Part shown: piece by piece, positions 19,281 to 27,500 of the stretch | Position numbering within the stretch: position 1 is the stretch's first letter | Layout of the letters: every line of letters starts with the position of its first letter | Assembly (NCBI RefSeq): GCF_000485595.1 | Contig: NW_014577260.1 | Span: 96,996 to 124,495, forward strand | Direction of reading: 5' to 3' | Length of the DNA stretch: 27,500 nucleotides | Source: Priapulus caudatus | Taxonomy: Eukaryota > Priapulida > Priapulimorpha > Priapulimorphida > Priapulidae | Program-made: the position numbers and the translations under genes | The notes under the pieces: model-generated | Told to the model about the DNA's origin: nothing | Database searches by the model: none | Seen by the model: the letters and a program-made list of their open reading frames with translations, nothing else

Positions 19281-19986
19281 GGGAATGTTGCACGGTAGAG
19301 AATGCTTTATGTTGCCGGTAGAGCGATTTCGATAGTGGCGGTGCGCTATATATATATATATACGAATCCTTTAGCTGTTTAACGTCATCGGTGCGGCTGT
19401 CGTGTTGTTGCCCCAAACCTATCGGGATGGGTCTTCGCTTACGCAGCATGTGCGCGCTCTAAACAACCGCCTATCTATCAGCGCAGAAGATTCGGTATCG
19501 TCCGCCATGTTTTTTGTTTTAGCAGCTATTAGAGTCATCTCCGATCACATGTGTAACCAAGAATAGAAAATAGAGTAGTGTGATCCTTCCCTGGCGGGAT
19601 AGCGTGATGCCAAACATGCTAAACGTCTGCTGTAATTAGGGCTAATTTTGGGTTAGGACCGTGCCGCTGCCGGCTCAGATGGGACTGGCACTAATGGTTT
19701 AATTTCCAAGGAAATCCAACACTGGCTTGGTTTATCTTTGGCTTTTCTTATTTACTTTTTATCTCTACATGGAATCTTCCCGTCTCCACTCCCCTCTCGC
19801 CTTTCCCCGCGTTATTGCTTCACCGATACAACGTTGCGCCACCCCCCTATTGTTACCTCACAAAGCTCTGGCTACATCCGACCTCTGGCTCAATTCTTAT
19901 CTCTCTACCCCCTGGTCTCATTCCCACCCCATCTGCACATCTCTATTCAGTCGCATCTTCACACTTCCCTAGTCAGATCCCCACCC
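19281..19986. other. Unique DNA with a small (TA)n run
   Basis: A (TA)n run lies at about 19346-19363. Pyrimidine-rich sequence at 19740-19986 precedes the MITE. No gene recognised. Confidence 0.5.
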
Positions 19987-20393
19987 CAGGGGTAGAAATA
20001 ACTTTTGAGCACGGGAGTCCAACGGAAATAATAACGGAATTCAATAACGGAAAAATATAACAGAGTTCAACAAGTCCCTACCCTCAAAAAGAGGGAATCC
20101 GCAGCAAAATGAGGGGGTCCGCAGTCTGAGGTTCAAAATTAAAGATATTAAAACAATAATGCATGTGCATATTTTTAAGATTCATGCGGTTGTACGTCTG
20201 CCAAATTTTCTTTGGACATTAGCTGAAAAAATACGGTAATTCCATGGACCATTCAGGACGTGCTCTGGAACCAACTAGTTAGTATGACAGAATTTTCAGG
20301 GAGTCACACGGACTCCTGCATATGTCAAATCAGGGAGTCCGACAGTAAATCAGGGAGTATTTGACTCCGGACTCCCGTTAATTTCGCACCCTG
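19987..20393. mobile_element. hAT-type MITE (407 bp)
   Basis: It starts CAGGGGTAGAAATAACTTTT and, a little further in, GCACGGGAGTCC. It ends GGACTCCCGTTAATTTCGCA then CCCTG. The ends are inverse copies (CAGGG..GAAAT..AAC..GGGAGTCC) with about 9 extra bases in the left arm. CCACCC lies on both sides (19981-19986 and 20394-20399), a partial duplication; an exact 8 bp could not be confirmed because of C runs. GGGAGTCC recurs internally. No coding capacity. It carries TGCTCTGGAACC, shared in type with 11801-11995. Confidence 0.75.
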
Positions 20394-20868
20394 CCACCCC
20401 CATATATACTCCATGTATTAGAGCCGGATCATATCCTGTATGAACTGTCATGTTGTTAGTGTTGTTCAAGCAATTACGCTCGCTTGCACGCGTACACGCC
20501 GGCACGCACGGGCGTGTGTTCGTAAGTGTGCATGTCCTTCCATGTGTATCCTCCGCATCTACATTCATATTTATGTCTGTTTTCGCGCCTGCTATTCTCG
20601 TAGCATTATAGCAATGACTATTCAGTATAAATTGAGGTGAAATGCTCTCAAATTGTCATTTCTGTAAGATTGAAGAAATATTTCAGCCGGACCACGTTCG
20701 CTGTGTATGCCACTGACGTGATTAGAAGATTTAGATGGGTTCTTTATTCTCAATCACATTGCGACATTCCGTAGCATCTCTACGATGCAGCACGTTCTTA
20801 ATTAACATTCGAATTAAACGCAAATATTATCGGACTATTGTCTGCGGAATCCTGAGACGAATCGTGCG
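20394..20868. other. Unique DNA, no gene recognised
   Basis: Nothing supported. Confidence 0.5.
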
Positions 20869-20870
20869 CG

Positions 20871-20872
<2 letters not shown>

Positions 20873-20924
<52 letters not shown>

Positions 20925-20967
20925 CGCGCGTGCGTGTGTGTGTGTGCGCGCGCGCGTGTGTGTGTGT
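20873..20967. repeat. (GT)n/(GC)n microsatellite
   Basis: A long GT run followed by mixed CGTGCGCGCGTG and a second GT run. Confidence 0.96.
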
Positions 20968-21640
20968 GGCGTCCATTATTTAAGCGGTTGAGGGTGCGCA
21001 CGAGATTTCACGAAGCAGGATTTCACGACTGATGATATAGCTGGTATTCCGTCAAGGGTTATCACTGCGAATCAAAACAACGTATTTGAATATCAACAGA
21101 TTCTTGCCTCGTCTTTTCGGTTATACCGCATCGTTCGAAATCCCTTTGGATTCACAACACAGCGAAAAACACTCGACGATCAGAAATAAATTTCAACCGA
21201 TAATTTGATTTGTCGATGAGTTGTCAGTAGCAATGCTGGGCAGGAGGTGGTTGTCGCATATAGCGAGCGCTGTAGTTTGAAATACGCTTTGTGAGCAATA
21301 GGGTAGATTCATCACTTGAGTGAGAGAGACATGGTATTCAACTGGTCAAGTACTGCAATCACTCCCATGTTGATTTATGAGCCAATGCGAGTAAACCTAC
21401 TTCTCGTTCATAGGCAACCGGCGCGGTAGTAGCTATAATAGCATACGGCTTGTGCTGTACGTGTATACGCGTTGCAAAACAGCTACCCTTCTGCGGACAA
21501 GCTGCGGACAGGCTATTGTCAATCCACGACAGGTAACCTCACGCATTAGCTACGCTGTCGAGTGGCGGTTACCGTGTGCGTAATTGCTAGGTGTACGTAT
21601 GCACCTGTGTATAGGTGAGTAGTTAATGAGCGGTGGATGT
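20968..21640. other. Unique DNA, no gene recognised
   Basis: Nothing supported. Confidence 0.5.
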
Positions 21641-22020
21641 GTACTTGCACGTACATGCTCCCCGCGAGCATGACACACGAGCCGCCGACGCTGCTGCCGC
21701 CGGAAACTCGTTACGTCCGTTCGTCGGCGAGCTTTCACGCCGACGTCGCTGCCGACGCGCGAAGCAGTCGGAGAGAAGCGCCCGTATAATGCTGCGGACG
21801 AGGGAGAGAAGAGTGCTTTCATCTGTCCGGCAGGACGCTGGGAAGATACAGAGGAAATGATACAGATGCGGGGCCGGCGGCGGCGGCGGCATCGGTTGAC
21901 GTCGCGCCCCGCTGCTGTATTCTGTCGCCGCTGCTGCTGCTGTCGCGCGGGCAAAACGCCGCGTGCGTGCGTGCGTGCGTGCTTCCTTGCTCATCATCGT
22001 CGGCGGGTGAGCAGGTATGG
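21641..22020. other. CpG-rich patch with GCC/CGG repeats
   Basis: Dense CpG, CGGCGGCGGCGGC at about 21877-21889, GCTGCTGCTGCTG at about 21931, two GACGTC cores (about 21741 and 21899) and a CCGGAAAC ETS-like motif at about 21700. Every frame is long on both strands because GC-rich DNA has few stops. It could be a promoter or 5' exon; no protein family recognised. Confidence 0.3.
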
Positions 22021-22136
22021 CAGCGGAAAATCCATACATTTAGCTGCAAGAATGCTTTTGAATCGATGCACGTCAATGGCACTCGACGGCGGCGTGCGAT
22101 GGTCTCGGGTTCACGAGAGTCGAGGGCAGCTGAATG

Positions 22137-22183
22137 GTGTGTGTGTGTACATGTGCAAGTGCACGTATGCGTGTGTGTGCGTG

Positions 22184-22215
<32 letters not shown>

Positions 22216-22258
22216 TGTGCGTGTGCGTGTGCGTGTGCGTGTGTTTGTGTCTGTGTGA
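22137..22258. repeat. (GT)n/(GTGC)n microsatellite
   Basis: GT runs with GTGCGTGCGTGC and GTGTGCGTGTGCG sections. Confidence 0.95.
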
Positions 22259-22529
22259 TATGATTCCATCCAGTAGCGAGGAGGTAGCCAAGCTGCTTTT
22301 AACCGAATACGGTTTGGCGTGTGACAGACGTTGACCTCATGGACGACAGGGGAGGGTGACTGATAGCGTAGCTGCATGCGTACGCATTACAAGACGCTAT
22401 CGTCACAAATGAAGGGAGTGGGAGAGGGGTAGATATCGATATATAGACCGAGAAAGAATGAAAGTGAGTGAAGGAGAGAAATGCAGCGAGACACACAGGC
22501 AGAAGGGGTGCTTGTACGATGGAGAGAGC

Positions 22530-22624
22530 GACAGACAGACAGACGTAAGGACGCACGCACGGACGGACGGACGGGCGGACGTACGGACGGACGGGCGGAC
22601 GTACGGACGGACAGACAGACAAAG
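22530..22624 (+). repeat. (ACGG)n/(ACAG)n tetranucleotide array
   Basis: ACAGACAGACAG followed by ACGGACGGACGGGCGGACGT units and again ACAGACAGAC at the end. The 20-bp unit GACGTACGGACGGACGGGCG appears about twice. Confidence 0.93.
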
Positions 22625-23393
22625 AAAGGCAGTGTGTGAGAGAGCTTCAACCCCACACCCATCCACCCACTCATTTTATCTAATCGAGGTATGGCATAAG
22701 TGTCACCGTCGCTCCTTCTACCTCCGAAGCCTCGCACTTTCGCCATCAGGGTAAAGAGCGAGAGCAGTGTGCCATGTAGACAAGTAAATGCACTTATCTG
22801 GTGATCATCCGGTTTCAGGCCACGCAAAACTTAACAGCGCCCTGGAGAGTACGATGCTATTCTTTATGGTCGTGTATTTTTGAACTGCGATGCACCGATA
22901 TTCACTGCAAAGATCTTATTAAATCCTGTAAAATCTATTTAGTCGGATAAGGGTTTATGATATTTTTTCGTTTGCACAACTTCAATATATTTTGCACGCT
23001 ATCTAATGAATGAAGCGGGCCGGGACGTCGTCTTTGTATCTAGAAAGCAATTATAAAATGTAAGCCCATTGGTCATTAGTAGTCACATGATCGCCAGTCT
23101 ACGTAGCAACTCACATCTACCGACCAAGCTGCCAATCAAATTACCGCGCTCTGCATGCTCTTACTAATATATGATGATACCTTACAGACACGTACAAGTT
23201 GAAGGAACACGAACCTCTGGGGGAGCAGCGATGTGCCGTGGTTGGTTGGCGTGGGTTGGCCAATGTAATTCACATGAATAAGCAATGCGCGCGGGCGCGA
23301 AGGCTACGTATACATTGCTACTCAGACGACAGGTTCTATCAATTTCTTGTGTCTGTGTATTGAGCCAAGTATTACACGTCTTATTTTTTTCGG
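22625..23393. other. Unique DNA; NF-Y-type CCAAT boxes and an M-box-like motif
   Basis: ATTGG (inverse CCAAT) at 23068-23072, TCACATGA at 23083-23090, CCAAT at 23132-23136 and at 23260-23264. This could be a proximal promoter but no exon can be attached to it. Confidence 0.25.
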
Positions 23394-23547
23394 TGTGCGT
23401 GTGTGGTGTGTGTGTGTGTGTGATGTGTGTGTGTGGTGTGTGTGTGTCTGCTGTTGTGTGTAGTTGTGTGTGTGTGTGTCGGTATCGTGTGTTTGTGTGT
23501 GCGTGTGTGTGTGTGTGTGTGGTGTGTGTGTGTGTGTGTGTGTGTGA

Positions 23548-23578
<31 letters not shown>

Positions 23579-23655
23579 AGTGGTGTGTGCTGTGTGTGTG
23601 TGTGTGTGTGCTGTGTGTGTGTGTGTGTGTGTGTGTGTGAGTGTGTGTTGGTGTG
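23394..23655. repeat. Interrupted (GT)n microsatellite
   Basis: About 260 bp of GT with TGGTGT, GATGTG and GCTGTG interruptions. The Cys/Val and His/Thr frames are artefacts. Confidence 0.96.
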
Positions 23656-24450
23656 TGGTGTATTTCCGTCCTATGCGCGCGCGCTGTGTGTATGCCCATG
23701 GTGTGTGCGGGAAATCATACATTAATTGTCGTATGATGCACAGGGTGAGGCGAGCCGTGTATCAAGCCCCTTTAGCATCCTCAAATACCAATGGCACGCA
23801 CGCCACTTGTTTGTGGCAAGGCCAGGTTTCAAGTGCAGGCGCAGGTGAACCGCAGGTGTTGCTCTCGCGTGTGGCCATTCATCATTCATAGGCATGTGAA
23901 CAGGATTTGAGTGTAATTCAGAAGTCATCTAATCAAAAGACAGGCCAGTTTTATTGCGTGCTGCTATTCGCTTCGATTGCCAGCATGCAAGCCGGCGCGC
24001 CGTACGTTCGTTATGTACCGCGAATGCTCGCTGAATGTTTTTTCGCGCGTTTCAAATTATTTAATGGGGGGATATCTTTCGCTTGCCGAGAATGTGATGA
24101 TTGCCGCTCTAAACAGTGCGTGTTGTTGTTCGCCTCCCGCGCGCGCGCAAATCCTTTTCAACGAATTAGATATTGATAGCGAAGCAAAGCGTGCGGTGTG
24201 GGGTACGCGCTGTAGTCTAAGTGATAATAATCGGCGCATGCAATGTTGGAACTTAATGAGGGCTGCCGACTCTCCCTCCCCCTCTGCGCTTTCGCTTGCA
24301 TGGAGTTCCATTCTGATTTCGCGAATGACAAAAAAAAGCCATACGTTACAAGCCGTTTGCGCGCGCGGCCGACGGCGCAGGCAGTCGCGCCAGGCAGACT
24401 GGCAGTTCGCTGTTTTCATTAGGTTCGCCTTGAAATAAAAGCGCCACGCA
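23656..24450. other. Unique DNA, no gene recognised
   Basis: Open frames at 23907-24461 on both strands have no recognisable motif. CpG content rises toward 24360-24450. Confidence 0.5.
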
Positions 24451-24457
24451 CGCTCGC

Positions 24458-24468
24458 CCACCAGGGGG
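24458..24468 (+). promoter_or_regulatory. CTCF-like core motif
   Basis: CCACCAGGGGG matches the central part of the bilaterian CTCF consensus; the following bases (TTTTC) do not match. Motif only. Confidence 0.25.
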
Positions 24469-24737
24469 TTTTCAAATTAGCTAATGTCCTGCGACGCGCG
24501 TCAAACGGCGGCCGCTATATGATGCTGTCTCTCGCCGCTATATGAAGCCTAGCTATAGCGTTATTACTCGCTGCCCGTCAGGTGTCTCTATAGCCAAGTT
24601 AGCTGATGTATGTGGTGAGAAAACCGCTGTGGGCGCCGAACAGCAGCTCAGCGGTGTTGAGTTTGTTTTGTTTTTTTGGCAAGTAGCTATCGCTATAGCG
24701 GCTATCAGTAATGCTGTCGAATCCAGTGCGGTAGGCT

Positions 24738-25007
24738 TCTCAGCAGAGAGGAGAGAGAGAGGAGAGCAGAGAGGAGCAGAAGAGAGAGAGAGAGTGAGAG
24801 AGCAAGAGAGAGAGAGAGCGAGAGAGGAGCAGAGAGGCGCTGCATAAATGAAGAGAGAGAGAGAGATATAGAGAAGCGGCGAAAAGGCAAGAGAAGAGAG
24901 AGAGGAGCGCGCGCGAGAGACAGAGTGTGGCGAGAGAGATAGGGCAGAGCAAGAGAGAGCGGAGAGAGAGTGCGTGACATACAGAGAGCAAGAGCATAGC
25001 CGATAGA
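24738..25007 (+). repeat. (GA)n-rich tract
   Basis: GAGAGAG with GCAGAG, GCGAGA and short AAG interruptions. It passes directly into GATA repeats. Ser/Leu frames on minus are artefacts. Confidence 0.95.
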
Positions 25008-25722
25008 TAGAATAATAGAGTAGATAGATAGATACGATGTAGATAGATAGATAGATAGATAGATCGATAGCGATAGATAGATAGACTCAGACTAGATAGA
25101 TAGATACGATAAATAGATAGATAGATAATAGATTAGATAGATAGATACATAGATATGATAGGTAGGATAGATCAGATTAGATAGAGTAGTATAGATACGC
25201 ATAGATAGATAGGATAGATAAGATAGATAGATAGATAGATCGATCGATGTTGATAGATTAAGATAGATAGATAGATAGATAGAAGGATAGATCGGATCGA
25301 TAGCGTTAGGTATGAGATAGATAGATAGATAGATAGATCAGGATAGATAGATAGATAGATAGATAGTAGATAGATAGATAGCATAGATAGATATAAGAAT
25401 AGATAGATAGATAGATAGATAGCAATAGATAGATAGATACCGCATACATAGAGTAGATAATAGATAGATAGCATATGATAGCACTAGCATTAGCATAGAT
25501 AGATAGCATAGAATAGATAGATTAGCCATAGATAGATAGCATAAGAAGATAGACTAGGATAGACTAGATAGATAGATTAGAATAGCATAGATAAGATAGA
25601 TAGATAGATAGTCCATAGATAGATAGATAAGATAGCATAAGATAGATAGTAGATAGAATTAGATAATAGATAGATAGTATAGATAGATAACTAGATAGCA
25701 TAAATAGATAAGGATAGAAGAC
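25008..25722 (+). repeat. (GATA)n satellite, about 700 bp
   Basis: GATAGATAGATA runs of 3-6 units broken by GCATAGA, GATCGATAG, AGGATAGA and TTAGATAG. It is of the Bkm type. The Ile/Tyr/Leu/Ser frames on minus are artefacts. Confidence 0.97.
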
Positions 25723-25734
25723 CTATATTATATA

Positions 25735-25821
25735 TAGAGCAAGAGAGAAAGCCGAGATCAGCCATAGATATAGAGGAGTGTGAGAGAGAGAGAGAGCAGA
25801 GCATAGATAGATAAATAGAGC

Positions 25822-25854
<33 letters not shown>

Positions 25855-25975
25855 TAGATTTAGCATGAGCATAGATAGATAGATAGATAGATTAGATTAG
25901 AGAGAGAGCAGAGAGAGAGAAGAGAGCAAGAGAAAGCGCAGATAAGATGTAGCATGAGAGTGTGTGTGTGCTGCG

Positions 25976-26007
<32 letters not shown>

Positions 26008-26013
26008 GACAGG
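25735..26013 (+). repeat. Mixed (GA)n and (GATA)n tract
   Basis: GAGAGAGAGAGAG blocks separated by ATAGATAGATA blocks and one short GT run (about 25961). Confidence 0.95.
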
Positions 26014-26557
26014 GGGAATATATCTGCGTGGTCCCGCCTAGCATCGCCATCGCGCCGTAATGTCTAATAAGCATAATAACAGCTATACTATTCCAACCTC
26101 ATTATATCCTTGCGCTATCCAGAACCATGATAATTTTCGTTCGAGCCCCATAACTATCGTCATTTGTAGTGATATCATCGTAGTTATTTCTCTGTGCTTC
26201 TTATAAACAACATATCCCGTCGATGCGTTCTATGTGTAAACATGATAATGCTTTTACGTTCCACATTCACACCACCATCTCTCTCTGCTCCGCGTGTATT
26301 TAATTCTCGTGTTCGCGTGCGCTCGCTGTAGCTTTCAGCATCTCTGCACAGCTTTGCATGTGTTTACTCTATGATCTCGGTGGGCTTCCGTGGCGCAGCA
26401 TCGTTTCTATGTGTTCTCTGTATGTGTGCAGCATTTCTCTTGATGTAGTCGTTATCAGCGGGTTTCGCAACGATATAATATCGAGTAATGCGCACATGGG
26501 ATCGTTACTGCATACAGTAGCTCGCATGAGTTCGCGCGATAAACCTAAATTACGAGA
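26014..26557. other. Unique DNA, no gene recognised
   Basis: An open frame beginning at 26358 runs into the GA tract and has no recognisable motif. Confidence 0.5.
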
Positions 26558-26722
26558 AATAAATGAGAGGAGCGAAAGCGAGAGATGGAGAGATGGATAT
26601 GGAGAGAGAGGGGGGCGTTATAGAGAGAGAAAGAGAAGGATGCGCGAGAGAGAGAGTGATTAAAAGGAGAGCAAAGCAAGCGAGACACAGAGAGAGAGGC
26701 TAGGGAGGAGATAGTGAAAGAG
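26558..26722 (+). repeat. (GA)n-rich tract
   Basis: GAGCGAAAGCGAGAGATGGA-type purine-rich sequence. Confidence 0.88.
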
Positions 26723-27243
26723 GGTAGTGGATGTATATGGGTTATGTATTTATTGTTTACGAATCTATGTGAAGGAGGAATATACGATCGTATGTCTATA
26801 TGATGTTTTTTTTAGAATTTTCTAACTACGTATAGCGTTTTCGGTTAATTTCACCGCAAATTATTAATCGTTTTTAAACTGTTTTTACGGTGTTTCCTGC
26901 CCCGTGCTATTAACATAAGAACGCTACAATACTAAGCTATGCTGTGGCACTAATTCTCAAGAGCGGTTCATGAATATCAAGCTACAGCAAGGCAACATCA
27001 CAGTTCACTTACTGCAAGGTATCGCATGGGTGCCAGGGATTCGGGAACAAAGGCCACAGCTATAGGTAAGACGGTGATTATAGGCAGTCACATTCGTCAG
27101 GTAATACAATCTCTTGCCGTGGGCGCAACCCATAGCCAGCGTCAGTGAAAGCCTGACGGGTAATTTGGCTCAGACGACGCGGCCGTAATGGCAAAACATC
27201 AAGGGACAAAGGAAAACGTTAAGTGGTTTTTGCATTCATACAA
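26723..27243. other. Unique DNA, no gene recognised
   Basis: Nothing supported. Confidence 0.5.
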
Positions 27244-27375
27244 TTAGAAGGAAGCCGACTGTTTCTGTGGATGCTTATATAGCAGCAGGCGACCGTATAC
27301 CCTTTCCACGTTGTCTCCGTCCAGCTGCACGACCATGCTGCCCCCTCGCGGATGGCCAATGTAGTCGCAGTACAT
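27244..27375 (-). CDS. Short protein-like open frame (43 codons), possible exon
   Basis: From ATG at 27375, preceded in frame by TAG, to TAA at 27246-27244. It begins MYCDYIGHPRGGSMVVQLDG and continues NVERVYGRLLLYKHPQ. Composition is balanced and unlike the surrounding simple repeats. No family recognised; too short to exclude chance. Its 5' end abuts the inverted repeat at 27375. Confidence 0.15.
   Translation of the reverse strand: MYCDYIGHPRGGSMVVQLDGDNVERVYGRLLLYKHPQKQSASF
27337..27351 (-). promoter_or_regulatory. CTCF-like motif
   Basis: The minus strand reads CCGCGAGGGGGCAGC, a close match to the CTCF core (AGGGGGCAG with CCGCG before it). Occupancy cannot be judged from sequence. 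Confidence 0.3.
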
Positions 27376-27469
27376 GTAGCTATAGAACTATAGCCCTTCG
27401 CTCTGCCCCAGGGGCTTCGCTCTGACACAGGCCTGTGGCAGAGCGAAGGGCTATAGTTCTAGAGCTACA
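27375..27469. repeat. Inverted repeat with 33-bp arms
   Basis: TGTAGCTATAGAACTATAGC... (27375-27407) is inverted at 27437-27469 with one mismatch. The 29-base spacer contains a further direct copy of CTTCGCTCTG. It could be a small foldback element or a transcribed hairpin; no target-site duplication was seen. Confidence 0.9.
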
Positions 27470-27500
27470 GTAGATGAAGCGTTTTCGTGCTTTTGGCGAA

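Noticed and set aside
21550-22082. Overlapping Arg/Ala/Pro-rich frames on both strands as real genes
   Set aside because: All frames are long because the DNA is GC-rich; no motif, donor or start context singles one out.
23285-23891. Cys/Val and His/Thr frames over the GT array, and the same kind at 7934-8185, 12190-12504 and 20735-21001
   Set aside because: Dinucleotide repeats have no stops in these registers; no protein-like composition.
25172-25529. Ile/Tyr/Leu/Ser frames resembling a membrane protein
   Set aside because: They are the GATA satellite read on the minus strand.

Overview
The window looks like non-coding, repeat-dominated nuclear DNA from a metazoan, most likely an invertebrate. 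Evidence: a decayed non-LTR retrotransposon with metazoan-type RT and endonuclease remnants, a tRNA-derived SINE head, DNA-transposon MITEs with target-site duplications, TTAGGG-type telomeric repeats inside one element, and very dense microsatellites (CA/GT, GA/CT, GATA, CAG/TAG, ATCCC). There is no bacterial-style gene packing, no operon and no recognisable complete protein gene. The phylum cannot be fixed from the sequence. G-run-rich MITEs of the CCAGGGGCGTGTACAGG kind and this microsatellite load remind me of marine invertebrates, but that is an impression.

Layout. 1-1226: broken C-terminal part of a non-LTR retrotransposon ORF (RT thumb region, CCHC finger, restriction-like endonuclease). 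2192-2358: a G/C-run MITE with a 7-bp target-site duplication. 2864-3359: GA/GAT-rich tract. 3360-5580: unremarkable sequence. 5660-6370: possible first exon on the minus strand with CRE- and YY1-like motifs, next to a 181-bp tandem duplication. 7116-7298: an 8-copy 23-bp minisatellite. 7380-8120: AT, GT and GTGC arrays. 8703-10083: two copies of an (ATCCC)n-plus-AT-rich unit, the second interrupted by a 319-bp palindromic element carrying telomeric repeats, followed by a tRNA-derived SINE head.

10340-13076: a 2.65-kb hAT-like element in a 9-bp minisatellite, flanked by an 8-bp duplication and containing two further MITEs and several simple repeats. 13088-14455: two long CAG/TAG-type arrays in inverted orientation around about 270 bp of unique DNA. 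14460-19980: mixed unique DNA with a CT tract, a CpG-rich stretch and a candidate 5' exon ending in a consensus splice donor at 17128. 19987-20393: a second, smaller hAT-type MITE. 20870-23660: GT/GC arrays, a CpG-rich patch and an ACGG array. 24738-26013: GA then GATA satellite then GA. 27375-27469: a 33-bp-arm inverted repeat beside a CTCF-like motif.

The supportable biology is mobile-element history: nested insertions, one datable against an empty site within the window. Coding calls are tentative exons only. Most long open frames here come from simple repeats (poly-Leu, His-Thr, Cys-Val, Ser-Leu, Tyr-Leu-Ser-Ile) and are not called as genes.
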